From: an uncultured Lachnospiraceae bacterium | GTDB taxonomy: Bacteria; Bacillota; Clostridia; Lachnospirales; Lachnospiraceae | Direction: 5' to 3' | Assembly: GCA_947246015.1 (NCBI GenBank) | Contig: CAMXQE010000020.1 | Span: 1-64,000, forward strand | DNA: 64,000 nt | Shown here: in pieces, positions 47,832-54,600 of the stretch | Numbering within the stretch: position 1 is the stretch's first letter | Layout: each line of letters starts with the position of its first letter | Translations under genes and position numbers: made by a program | The notes under the pieces: generated by a model | What the model saw: the letters and a program-made list of their open reading frames with translations, nothing else | Databases searched by the model: none | Told to the model about the DNA's origin: nothing

Positions 47832-48092
47832 ATGTTTTTCTTGCCTGCTCCGGTGGGAATGCTTTTTTCTGATTTCCCTACAGAAGTATCCATGTACACT
47901 ATTTCCGGCTCACATACCTGTAAAGGCTTTTACGACAACATGGAAAAATACATTGTTTTTCCCCTAAATGACTGTCCGGAAATTGTAAAAGGAACTGAAA
48001 TCAAATCCCAGGATGGTTCTGTTTTTGTTGCAAAAAGCATTGAGACCGGCGGAATGGGCACCAAGGCTGATGCACTGGTAGTCCATGTTTAA
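47832..48092 (+). CDS. Accessory gene of cassette 2, 86 aa
   Basis: MFFLPAPVGMLFSDFPTEVSMYTISGSHTC, then FPLNDCPEIVKGTEIKSQDGSVFVAKSIETGGMGTKADALVV. Beta-rich, no recognised family, no clear signal peptide although the first ten residues are hydrophobic. Ends 17 bp before the convergent gene at 48110. Confidence 0.6.
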   Translation: MFFLPAPVGMLFSDFPTEVSMYTISGSHTCKGFYDNMEKYIVFPLNDCPEIVKGTEIKSQDGSVFVAKSIETGGMGTKADALVVHV

Positions 48093-48109
48093 CTATCAGC
48101 TGGCCGTTA

Positions 48110-48349
48110 TCATTCTGCGGCCAGCTGCTTTATTTCATCCTGTACTGCAGTGCCATATCTCATCTTATTTCCCAAATTAATGTATGCAGATTTCGATAAC
48201 TGGGCGAAACTCCCTAATATCTCCAGTATATTTCCTTCTGTCCGCTCCGCATCTATGGAAAAACAAAATTCACACTTTGAGCCATCAGTTAAAGTTTTCG
48301 AATATCTTATTTCTGCTTTTTTGGCATTATCAGCAAAATTTATTCCCAT
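48110..48349 (-). CDS. Small protein of the leftward accessory set, 79 aa
   Basis: MGINFADNAKKAEIRYSKTLTDGSKCEFCFSIDAERTEGNILEILGSFAQLSKSAYINLG. Soluble, one CxxC. RBS GAGAAGGAAG. Unknown function, conserved look. Confidence 0.6.
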   Translation of the reverse strand: MGINFADNAKKAEIRYSKTLTDGSKCEFCFSIDAERTEGNILEILGSFAQLSKSAYINLGNKMRYGTAVQDEIKQLAAE

Positions 48350-48435
48350 TTTCTTCCTTCTCCTTTATCAGACAATTTTTAATTTCGGAAAAGTGTTCCC
48401 ACTATATAAAGCCTCCACCATGCAGTTTATCAGCG

Positions 48436-48517
48436 TTGTCTTTTCCCACCATCCCCCTTATACTGTTTGTACAGGCACCCGCCAGTGCCGAGTACATATG
48501 AAAGGGGGACTTTATAT
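48436..48517 (+). promoter_or_regulatory. Promoter-hairpin cassette, copy 3
   Basis: TTGTCT (48436-48441), 17 bp, TATACT (48459-48464), four bases, GTAC-a-GGCAC-ccgcca-GTGCC-ga-GTAC (48469-48495), GAAAGGGGGA, ATG at 48518. A 21-bp match to sequence ahead of copy 1 lies upstream at 48383-48403. Confidence 0.82.
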
Positions 48518-48739
48518 ATGGCACAAATGTTTCGTATTGACTTATCCTCGCTCCCTACCCATAAAGAGCGCTATGAGGTTCGTAATATCCTTGATTGTCA
48601 TGGCTTCGATATCAGTGAACATTGGATATCTATAGATGAAACACACAAAACCATTGATTATCTTCAGGCATTTTGGGGTTATACATCCTCACCCAAATTC
48701 CCTGTACTTCCAAAAGAAGTCAAAATCACTTCTTTATAA
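48518..48739 (+). CDS. Accessory gene of cassette 3, 73 aa
   Basis: MAQMFRIDLSSLPTHKERYEVRNILDCHGFDISEHWISIDETHKTIDYLQAFWG. Mixed alpha/beta, unknown family. Overlaps the convergent gene at 48726 by 14 bp. Confidence 0.6.
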   Translation: MAQMFRIDLSSLPTHKERYEVRNILDCHGFDISEHWISIDETHKTIDYLQAFWGYTSSPKFPVLPKEVKITSL

Positions 48740-48947
48740 CTCTTGTGACAATATATGGAAAGCCCGCTTCGTAATCGATAATAATGCGGGCTTTTCTTAC
48801 CCCGTCCGATTCACATTTTAATATGGCATCAATTCCTAATACTCTTCTCATATTTCCTGTATTTCCGGATATCCAAAAGCCTTTTCTGACTTTTTTATTT
48901 GAAATTCCAAAGTGCCCCAATACCTCCTGAACCTCTTTTTCTTCCAT
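48726..48947 (-). CDS. Small protein of the leftward accessory set, 73 aa
   Basis: MEEKEVQEVLGHFGISNKKVRKGFWISGNTGNMRRVLGIDAILKCESDGVRKARIIIDYEAGFPYIVTRVI. ATG at 48947 sits nine bases after GGGAGG. A GTG at 48965 is possible but less likely. Unknown function. Confidence 0.55.
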   Translation of the reverse strand: MEEKEVQEVLGHFGISNKKVRKGFWISGNTGNMRRVLGIDAILKCESDGVRKARIIIDYEAGFPYIVTRVIKK

Positions 48948-48954
48948 ACCTTCT

Positions 48955-49128
48955 TTACCTCCCACCTAAGTCTGCTTCAAGGTATGCATCCCTGATTGAT
49001 TTTTTAGCCAAATTAATCATATCCTCTACATATTTATCAATTATGTTTAACGTTACTTTCGAAGATATATTGCAGCAGATTACAGAAACGATAGTTGCTG
49101 TAACTGCTGCCACTATAGCCGTTTGCAT
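48955..49128 (-). CDS. Small membrane protein, 57 aa
   Basis: N-terminal hydrophobic helix MQTAIVAAVTATIVSVICC, then a polar tail with MINLAKKSIRDAYLEADLGG. RBS GGGGAGAGGTGAG. Lies just above the 73-aa gene in the same leftward transcript. Confidence 0.55.
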   Translation of the reverse strand: MQTAIVAAVTATIVSVICCNISSKVTLNIIDKYVEDMINLAKKSIRDAYLEADLGGR

Positions 49129-49190
49129 TTTTTCTCACCTCTCCCCTGTTGTGCTGTTTTCGTTTTTCCCATTAATCGTTCCATTTGTCC

Positions 49191-49270
49191 TTGCCTTTTC
49201 TCCCCATCCCCTCTTATACTGTATGTACAGGCACCCGCCAGTGCCGAGTACGAAAGAAAGGGGGATTTCT
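49191..49270 (+). promoter_or_regulatory. Promoter-hairpin cassette, copy 4
   Basis: TTGCCT (49191-49196), 18 bp, TATACT (49215-49220), four bases, GTAC-a-GGCAC-ccgcca-GTGCC-ga-GTAC (49225-49251), GAAAGAAAGGGGGA, ATG at 49271. Hairpin identical to copy 3. Confidence 0.82.
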
Positions 49271-49468
49271 ATGTCTGATTACATTCCTGAACCCACAATA
49301 AAAACTGTTTGTAAAGATAGCCGATATAATTTCAAACTAGTCATTTATGCTTACCGCAAACTTTCACATTCAGAGGCTAATTTCATATATCAGCAATATC
49401 TTTCCGAAAACCACTTAAAATGTCCGCCACGCGACAAAACTGTTATTGTCAAAAAGTTTCTTGAATAG
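49271..49468 (+). CDS. Accessory gene of cassette 4, 65 aa
   Basis: MSDYIPEPTIKTVCKDSRYNFKLVIYAYRKLSHSEANFIYQQYLSENHLKCPP. Soluble, unknown family. Overlaps the convergent gene at 49449 by 20 bp. Confidence 0.6.
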   Translation: MSDYIPEPTIKTVCKDSRYNFKLVIYAYRKLSHSEANFIYQQYLSENHLKCPPRDKTVIVKKFLE

Positions 49469-49661
49469 TTTCTTTTAACACTTTAATAAAATGCCATGCT
49501 TCCTGTGCCCCACGTAACGATATGCAACCATCGTTGCCGGGGCGTATCGCAATTATTTTCTTTTTCAAATCAAGTTCTATGCACCATAATGTTTTCATTT
49601 TCTTTATTTCTTCCAAATCTACTTCTGGTACCTTCTCTGACAGTTCTATTGCACTTTCCAC
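49449..49661 (-). CDS. Small protein, GTG start, 70 aa
   Basis: Reads ESAIELSEKVPEVDLEEIKKMKTLWCIELDLKKKIIAIRPGNDGCISLRGAQEAWHFIKVLKE. GTG at 49661 behind GAGAGGCGAG. Unknown function; leftward accessory set. Confidence 0.55.
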   Translation of the reverse strand: MESAIELSEKVPEVDLEEIKKMKTLWCIELDLKKKIIAIRPGNDGCISLRGAQEAWHFIKVLKETIQETF

Positions 49662-49712
49662 TTTCTCGCCTCTCTTTTCCCATTATGATAAGGAATGCAC
49701 TCGTTTCTAATC

Positions 49713-50051
49713 CTAAACAGAAACCTTTTGATGTCTTTTATATTCACGGGGTTCTAATTTTTCACATACAGCAGAGAAGTTTTCATGGTTCACTATTCTG
49801 TTTATGTCCCCCTCTATCTCTGCCAGTACAGCAACGATTAACCCAATATGCATTTTCTGGCCATATTCTTTCACTGTTTTAAGAACCTCATTATATAAAA
49901 TATCACGCTCATTTAATTCTCCCATCCTTCTCACATCCTTCTTTTCATGACTTTTTTCCCATAAAGAGCGAAATGATTTCTTTCTTTTTTCATCAACTTC
50001 CCGCTGCCATGCAGTATTTCCTGTTAGACTGTATGCATTTCCTTCTTTCAT
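49713..50051 (-). CDS. Protein of the leftward accessory set, up to 112 aa
   Basis: The second part, from MGELNERDILYNEVLKTVKEYG at 49925 (behind GAAGG), looks like a compact helical protein with GLIVAVLAEIEGDINRIVN; the first 42 residues are basic and may be a separate or non-coding lead. Both starts are possible. No family recognised. Confidence 0.5.
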   Translation of the reverse strand: MKEGNAYSLTGNTAWQREVDEKRKKSFRSLWEKSHEKKDVRRMGELNERDILYNEVLKTVKEYGQKMHIGLIVAVLAEIEGDINRIVNHENFSAVCEKLEPREYKRHQKVSV

Positions 50052-50075
50052 CTCTTCACCATTTCTATCCGCCTC

Positions 50076-50261
50076 TTATTCGCTTGCAGCTTCCAACTTT
50101 ATATCCGTTCCACATGCCCTTGCCATCCCAATAACAATCCCGATGTTTACCCCGCTTTGAAACTTCAGGAGACCTTCCATGAACTCTTCATCCGTTTCTG
50201 CCAGTGCTTTTCCTATCTCCATCAAATTCTTTTTATCCTTTGCAGTTACCATCACCGACAT
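50076..50261 (-). CDS. First gene of the leftward accessory transcript, 61 aa
   Basis: MSVMVTAKDKKNLMEIGKALAETDEEFMEGLLKFQSGVNIGIVIGMARACG. ATG at 50261 behind GAGGTGAAC. The promoter at 50308-50336 lies just upstream, so this is the first product of that transcript. Helical; function unknown. Confidence 0.6.
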   Translation of the reverse strand: MSVMVTAKDKKNLMEIGKALAETDEEFMEGLLKFQSGVNIGIVIGMARACGTDIKLEAASE

Positions 50262-50307
50262 AATGTTCACCTCACTTTCCAATTACGTTTTATCGCTTTG
50301 TATTATT

Positions 50308-50336
50308 AAAATACTACATAGAAGTATTTTTGTCAA
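50308..50336 (-). promoter_or_regulatory. Leftward promoter with operator dyad
   Basis: Minus strand TTGACA (50336-50331), 17 bp, TATTTT (50313-50308). The spacer is covered by the inverted repeat AAAATACT / AGTATTTT (50308-50330), a likely binding site of the divergent cI-like regulator. Confidence 0.7.
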
Positions 50337-50344
50337 TATTTTTT

Positions 50345-50375
50345 TATTGCAATGCAATATTTTTTATGTTATATT
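50345..50375 (+). promoter_or_regulatory. Promoter of the cI-like gene with palindromic operator
   Basis: TTGCAA (50347-50352), 17 bp, TATATT (50370-50375). The -35 lies inside the perfect 15-bp palindrome TATTGCAATGCAATA (50345-50359), fit for autoregulation. Confidence 0.72.
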
Positions 50376-50394
50376 CCATTTAGGAGGTGATACT

Positions 50395-50805
50395 TTGGAA
50401 AATATAGGTGAAAGAATTAAATTAATCAGGCGACACCTAAACTTAAACCAAACAGAATTTGGCTTACCAATAGGCTTAAAGCAGGCTACTGTTGGGCAAA
50501 TGGAAAATGGTTCCCGCAACGTTACAGAACGTTCCATCATTTTTATTTGTGAAAAATATAATATAAACGAAACATGGCTTCGCACAGGTGAAGGAAATAT
50601 GTTCGTAGAACTTCCTCCTGAAGATGAAGTAGCTGCCGCTATATCAGAGGTTCTAGAAGATATAGAGTGTAAAAACGCCATGTATACCCTGATTAAAGAA
50701 TTTTTAATTAACTACCAAAAAAGCGATACAAAAACAAAAAATGCACTGGATACATACCTGAATAATGTATTGAATGGATACAAAAAAAGAAAAGAAGGCA
50801 ATTAA
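50395..50805 (+). CDS. CI-like XRE repressor, 136 aa
   Basis: HTH_3 domain at the N-terminus (IGERIKLIRRHLNLNQTEFGLPIGLKQATVGQMENGSRNVT), then INETWLRTGEGNMF, a phrase common in phage repressors, and an acidic helical C-terminus without a LexA-type protease domain. The TTG start at 50395 follows TTAGGAGGTG. It lies divergent to the leftward operon with dyads between them, so it is the best candidate for the maintenance repressor. The ImmA/IrrE peptidase at 53324 could be its inactivator. Confidence 0.85.
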   Translation: MENIGERIKLIRRHLNLNQTEFGLPIGLKQATVGQMENGSRNVTERSIIFICEKYNINETWLRTGEGNMFVELPPEDEVAAAISEVLEDIECKNAMYTLIKEFLINYQKSDTKTKNALDTYLNNVLNGYKKRKEGN

Positions 50806-50817
50806 ACCTTCTTTTTT
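50792..50817 (+). terminator. Terminator of the cI-like gene
   Basis: AAGAAGG - caattaaa - CCTTCTT followed by TTTT, overlapping the stop codon. Confidence 0.78.
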
Positions 50818-50819
50818 CT

Positions 50820-50848
50820 TTGACATTTTATCCCACATTTTTTATACT
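50820..50848 (+). promoter_or_regulatory. Promoter of the DUF4041/GIY-YIG gene
   Basis: TTGACA (50820-50825), 17 bp, TATACT (50843-50848), 37 bases ahead of the ATG. The gene is thus independent of the repressor transcript. Confidence 0.78.
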
Positions 50849-50884
50849 ATACAATAATCTAATATAAGAAAGGGGATTCTATTT

Positions 50885-52300
50885 ATGGATAATAATTTAG
50901 ACAAAAAAATCATTTCTAAATTTTTTCTCCGCACATGGTTCATTGGAATTGTATTTGCTTTATCTGCTCTTCATCCAATATTTTTTATTGCCGGTTCCAT
51001 TCTTGCATTTATTCAACACATACTTTTTAAACCTTATATTGAAAAATATGGAAAATGTGAAGATATAGATACTAATCTAGAATATCTAGAAAAAGAGCAC
51101 AAAGGACACCTGAAAAAGCTTGATGAAGATTATGAACAGTATCGCCAAGAATTACAAGATTCTTACTCCGTCTCTGCCCAACAAATTGAGCAGGAAAAAG
51201 AAAGTCTTCGCAAAGTCCTGAACGAACTCAATGATAAAATAGAGAGTACTAGAAACGAATTGGAGAATCTTCAGGCAGAAGTCATTGTTGAACACTACAA
51301 ATTTTCTGATTACGACGGACTTGCCTCCGAAGACTGTAAAAATAAACTTGCTTTACTAAAAAATGAAGAACAGGATTTTATTAAATCCGGCAAAGCACTT
51401 GCTCTTCATTCTGACAAACCTAAAAAAATAACCAACGATTACTCAAAACAAATACTTCGTTGCTTTAATTCTGAATGTGATAATGTGTTAATCAATTTAT
51501 CATCAAAAAATATTGACAATATGAGAAGCAAAATAATGAAATCATTTGAAACAATAAACAAAATATTTGCTGTAAATGAAATTTCAATTCAGAAAAAATT
51601 ATTAGAATTAAAATTAGAAGAACTGAATTTAGTTTATACTTATGAGGTAAAAAAGGAGCAGGAACGCGAATTACAAAAAGCCATAAAAGAACAAATGATT
51701 GAAGAAGAAAAAGTCCGACGCGAAATCGAAGCCCAAAAAGCTAAAATAGAAAAAGATTTGATGCAATGTTCCAAAGAAATAAACAAGCTCATGACGTATT
51801 TACAAAAATCTCAAAATGACACTGAAAAACAACTATATATTGATAAAATCAAAGAATTAGAAGAAAAAATAAAAGAATTAGAACAATCAAAATCATCAGT
51901 TCTTGAAAGGGAGATGAATGCAAAAGCCGGCTTTGTCTACATAATTTCCAATATAGGTTCCTTTGGTGATAATGTATATAAAATAGGTATGACAAGACGC
52001 TTGGAACCAATGGACCGTATCAAAGAATTAAGCAGTGCATCTGTTCCTTTTGAATTCGATGTTCATGCAATGATTTTTTCCGACGACGCTCCTTCTCTTG
52101 AAACAGCACTCCACCAGCATTTTGAAAAGCAAAGTGTAAACCGAGTTAATCTACGTAAAGAATTTTTTAAAGTTTCTTTAGATGAAATTGAACAGATTGT
52201 AAAAGATAACTTCAATAATACAGTTGAATTTACAAAAATACCAGTTGCAAAGGAATATCGACAAACACTGAGTATTCTGAACTCTGAACAAGTTTCTTAA
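50885..52300 (+). CDS. Membrane-anchored DUF4041 / GIY-YIG-like (T5orf172) protein
   Basis: 471 aa. Residues 13-47 hold one or two membrane helices; 55-130 and 255-345 are long coiled coils (Lys/Glu-rich); between them is a DUF4041-like region (FSDYDGLASEDCKNKLALLKNEEQDFI). The C-terminal 115 residues are a T5orf172/Mug113 GIY-YIG module: GFVYIISNIGSFGDNVYKIGMTRRLEPMDRIKELSSASVP with the paired Tyr and catalytic-type Arg, then LETALHQHFEKQSVNRVN. Much more A+T-rich than the structural genes. Own promoter and terminator; placed beside the repressor, so probably expressed in the lysogen, perhaps as phage exclusion. Function unproven. Confidence 0.82.
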   Translation: MDNNLDKKIISKFFLRTWFIGIVFALSALHPIFFIAGSILAFIQHILFKPYIEKYGKCEDIDTNLEYLEKEHKGHLKKLDEDYEQYRQELQDSYSVSAQQIEQEKESLRKVLNELNDKIESTRNELENLQAEVIVEHYKFSDYDGLASEDCKNKLALLKNEEQDFIKSGKALALHSDKPKKITNDYSKQILRCFNSECDNVLINLSSKNIDNMRSKIMKSFETINKIFAVNEISIQKKLLELKLEELNLVYTYEVKKEQERELQKAIKEQMIEEEKVRREIEAQKAKIEKDLMQCSKEINKLMTYLQKSQNDTEKQLYIDKIKELEEKIKELEQSKSSVLEREMNAKAGFVYIISNIGSFGDNVYKIGMTRRLEPMDRIKELSSASVPFEFDVHAMIFSDDAPSLETALHQHFEKQSVNRVNLRKEFFKVSLDEIEQIVKDNFNNTVEFTKIPVAKEYRQTLSILNSEQVS

Positions 52301-52302
52301 TA

Positions 52303-52335
52303 AAAAGGAAAAGCCCCTTACCGGCTTTTCCTTTT
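52303..52335. terminator. Terminator after the DUF4041 gene
   Basis: Perfect 13-bp stem AAAAGGAAAAGCC / GGCTTTTCCTTTT, loop of seven, followed by TT. On the minus strand it covers the end of the 39-aa gene. Confidence 0.85.
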
Positions 52336-52437
52336 TTCAATGTGGCGCTTCAGCAACGTATATATCTGGCTCAGGAATATGATGTCATCATCCCCTATCT
52401 CTTCCAGCAGTTCCGCCACTCTTCTTTTGTAGTCCAT
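52318..52437 (-). CDS. Small phage protein, 39 aa
   Basis: MDYKRRVAELLEEIGDDDIIFLSQIYTLLKRHIEKRKSR, an acidic then basic helix pair common in Lachnospiraceae prophages (DYKR--IELLE-I-DE-IL--IYT--KR). RBS GGGGAAGCGGGGAA. Function unknown. Confidence 0.6.
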   Translation of the reverse strand: MDYKRRVAELLEEIGDDDIIFLSQIYTLLKRHIEKRKSR

Positions 52438-52517
52438 GTAATTCCCCGCTTCCCCTTTCCTTCTTTTTTCTGCCTATAATTTAGCATATTTTTCCACTGC
52501 ATTCCATGCTTTGGAAA

Positions 52518-52541
52518 ATATTTCCCGATATCGGGAAATAT
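52518..52541. promoter_or_regulatory. Perfect 24-bp palindrome, probable operator
   Basis: ATATTTCCCGATATCGGGAAATAT reads the same on both strands. It lies 33 bp upstream of the promoter at 52574 and 81 bp upstream of the 39-aa gene start; no gene covers it. Confidence 0.65.
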
Positions 52542-52573
52542 GAAGGATGGGTATTGACAAATACATATTTCAG

Positions 52574-52602
52574 TTGACGGTGCGCATATTATATTCTATA
52601 AT
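52574..52602 (+). promoter_or_regulatory. Strong promoter of a short RNA unit
   Basis: TTGACG (52574-52579), 17 bp, TATAAT (52597-52602). Confidence 0.72.
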
Positions 52603-52608
52603 AACACT

Positions 52609-52728
52609 GTCAGATGGATTTATTCCAAACTGTGCCTACAGGGCATCAAAAGAGGCCGTAATTATTATAACAATCATCATGTGTACACCAATAGAAAACC
52701 CCCGGACAAAATTCCGGAGGTTTTCTTT
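52609..52728 (+). ncRNA. Candidate small RNA, about 120 nt
   Basis: Starts about seven bases after the strong -10 and ends in a terminator: GAAAACC-c-CCGGA / TCCGG-a-GGTTTTC (52694-52725) followed by TTTG. Within it no ORF has a Shine-Dalgarno sequence; the longest from an ATG is 15 codons. It could be a regulatory RNA or the RNA of a type I toxin pair. Boundaries are predicted. Confidence 0.5.
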
Positions 52729-52797
52729 GTATTATTTTGTTATATCCTTAATGACTGGCCACATGCATACGTAATAGACTATTCTTCTGCCAACTCT

Positions 52798-53313
52798 TTA
52801 TTCACTCTCATGCTGCTTTGACATAATATCCCTTATCTTTGCATCATTCTCCTGCATTCCTTTTACCATTTCAATCATAGTCCGTTCTTCATCAACTGGA
52901 AATAAATGCTCTGCTATAATTTTGGGAACCACCAGCAAAGCCGAAATAATTCCCGCCACTCCACCAGCGACGGCACCAATATCAGATATGCTTCCCGTCC
53001 CCGAAACAGCTACATAAGAAATTATCCCTATTCCTACCGCTACCAACAGGATAAACAATACCATCGTTATTATAAAAAATACAAGCTTGTACTCATCTTT
53101 TTGTTTTGCTTTCTCTGTATATATTGCAATGTAACTACTCAGAAGATCCGTATACAGCTTATTCCTGCTATCATATTCACCATCCCCGTCCCATCTTCTC
53201 ACTGTCTGATTCATGGATTCATCATTTGTACCAAATATTGAACCCGCATTTTCTTCCAAAACGGAGTCATGAAGCACCTGTAGCAAATCCTGATTGCTAA
53301 AATTATCCGCCAT
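52798..53313 (-). CDS. Two-TM membrane protein, 171 aa
   Basis: Residues 1-75 soluble and acidic; membrane helices about 77-104 (LVFFIITMVLFILLVAVGIGII) and 113-138 (GAVAGGVAGIISALLVVPKIIAEHLF); then a charged tail. The helical hairpin with a cytosolic N-domain resembles membrane modules of bacterial immunity proteins (TRADD-N-associated type) but the match is by impression only. It lies 10 bp downstream of immA. Possibly superinfection exclusion or abortive infection. Confidence 0.6.
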   Translation of the reverse strand: MADNFSNQDLLQVLHDSVLEENAGSIFGTNDESMNQTVRRWDGDGEYDSRNKLYTDLLSSYIAIYTEKAKQKDEYKLVFFIITMVLFILLVAVGIGIISYVAVSGTGSISDIGAVAGGVAGIISALLVVPKIIAEHLFPVDEERTMIEMVKGMQENDAKIRDIMSKQHESE

Positions 53314-53323
53314 TCCTTCCCCC

Positions 53324-53857
53324 CTAGAATAACTTTAGCTGCTTAAGCCTTACCTCTGCCGCAGCCTCACTTACTAAAAATATATCTGCTATTTCTTTTA
53401 CCAGCATAAGCCCCGGCATCTTATACAGGGAACGTCCCTCTATTTCCCTCACCGCAAACCGCATGATATCTTCCGGCATCAGCACATTAGCGGCAAAAAA
53501 ATTGGCCTCCGACTCTACCCTGTCTATCCTGCTTCCTCCCTGAACGGTATCCCTGTGTGCATACAGCTTTCCTTCATCCCTATGCAATACATAATGCGCC
53601 AGCTCATGTGCAATGGTAAACCGTCTCCTCGCCGGATTCTCCATTAAATTAATCAATATAAATTTCTGTGCATTTTCATAGCGTTCCCAAGGTTTATCAT
53701 CCACTATAATCAGGCCTGATACATCACTCTTTAAATACGTCTCAAAAACTTTTATTCCCAAATCATTGCAAATCTTTATGATTTCAACAGGAGCCGAATT
53801 GATATTATGTTTCTTGCAAAACTCTTTTGCCTTTTTTTCTATTATCCCATATTCCAT
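53324..53857 (-). CDS. ImmA/IrrE-family metallopeptidase
   Basis: 177 aa; zinc motif HELAH at 84-88 (TIAHELAHYVLH), a second acidic ligand in RVESEANFFAANVLMP, the typical order for ImmA/IrrE. In ICEBs1 and related elements ImmA cleaves the ImmR repressor to induce the element. ATG at 53857 follows AGGAGGGATTGGT; longer frame lacks RBS. The likely substrate is the XRE repressor at 50395 or 55174. Confidence 0.92.
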   Translation of the reverse strand: MEYGIIEKKAKEFCKKHNINSAPVEIIKICNDLGIKVFETYLKSDVSGLIIVDDKPWERYENAQKFILINLMENPARRRFTIAHELAHYVLHRDEGKLYAHRDTVQGGSRIDRVESEANFFAANVLMPEDIMRFAVREIEGRSLYKMPGLMLVKEIADIFLVSEAAAEVRLKQLKLF

Positions 53858-53970
53858 ACCAATCCCTCCTTCCTTAGTTATATTATACCATGGCTCAAAT
53901 ATTGGTTCAACATCCAACCCCTAATAATTCCTTCTTGGTATCCGTATTAAATATAATTTTCACGGGTATA

Positions 53971-53999
53971 TTGCAAGAATGGTTTGCATATGCTATAAT
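53971..53999 (+). promoter_or_regulatory. Promoter of the structured RNA candidate
   Basis: TTGCAA (53971-53976), 17 bp, TATAAT (53994-53999). No ORF with RBS follows for 260 bases. Confidence 0.7.
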
Positions 54000-54005
54000 G
54001 CCGTT

Positions 54006-54150
54006 AGGCAAAAGGATTTGAGTGCTCATGAAGCATAACAAAGAGTGAACCCCCGGAAGTATTCCCAGTACTTTCGAGGGTTCTCCTTCTTTTACGGAGA
54101 AGTCAACCGTTTGGGTTAGGTTACCGACTACTCATCACCGTCTAACCTAA
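54006..54150 (+). ncRNA. Candidate structured RNA, about 145 nt
   Basis: The 407-bp gap 53858-54264 holds no gene, but behind the promoter at 53971 the sequence folds well: a 15-bp hairpin with one mismatch (54047-54061 / 54069-54083), a competing stem TTCTCC / GGAGAA (54081-54086 / 54096-54101) and TTAGGTT / AACCTAA (54116-54122 / 54144-54150). The mutually exclusive stems suggest a switch or antisense-type RNA. No U-run terminator is clear at the 3-prime end. I could not assign a known RNA family. Confidence 0.5.
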
Positions 54151-54264
54151 TGAAACTCCTGCCAAGTCTGATTTTCATTCCCCCATCCCTTTCTGCATCA
54201 ATGTCGGAAGATTTTACCGCCCCATTCGGATATACTCCCACAACCGCTTCTCCCGACCGGCACC

Positions 54265-54600
54265 CTAATCCCCGCTTTCCTTTCGCGCAAACAGGTACCC
54301 GCTTAAAGTAAACAACAGTGTCTTCACTATCTCAATTACATTGTCCGTTACCCGGCTGGCATCGTTTTTCAGCACGACACCAACAATGGTTTCAATCACA
54401 TATATAATCAGGAGAAACACAAGGCATCCAACTATCAGGCGGAATGCGCTGAAGTATCTTTTATCCTTCCTCTGCTTTTCCTTTTCTTCCGCTTTCAGCT
54501 TGAATTCTTCCAGCCTGTCCACTGACGATTCCCGGTCAAGCGGTTCCTCTTCCTCCGTTTCCGCTGCCCCGTAGAGGAACCCAAAATCATCATCCATCAC
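54265..54600 (-). CDS. Membrane protein paired with the Panacea gene (putative toxin), 111 aa
   Basis: Residues 1-45 are highly charged and acidic to mixed; two membrane helices follow (about 50-76, RLIVGCLVFLLIIYVIETIVGV, and 90-106, IVKTLLFTLSGYLFA). Its start overlaps the stop of the Panacea gene by 4 bp, the arrangement of a toxin-antitoxin operon. Panacea (PanA) antitoxins are known to pair with varied toxins, some membrane-active; so a membrane-depolarising toxin is a reasonable guess, not shown. Confidence 0.6.
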   Translation of the reverse strand: MMDDDFGFLYGAAETEEEEPLDRESSVDRLEEFKLKAEEKEKQRKDKRYFSAFRLIVGCLVFLLIIYVIETIVGVVLKNDASRVTDNVIEIVKTLLFTLSGYLFARKESGD

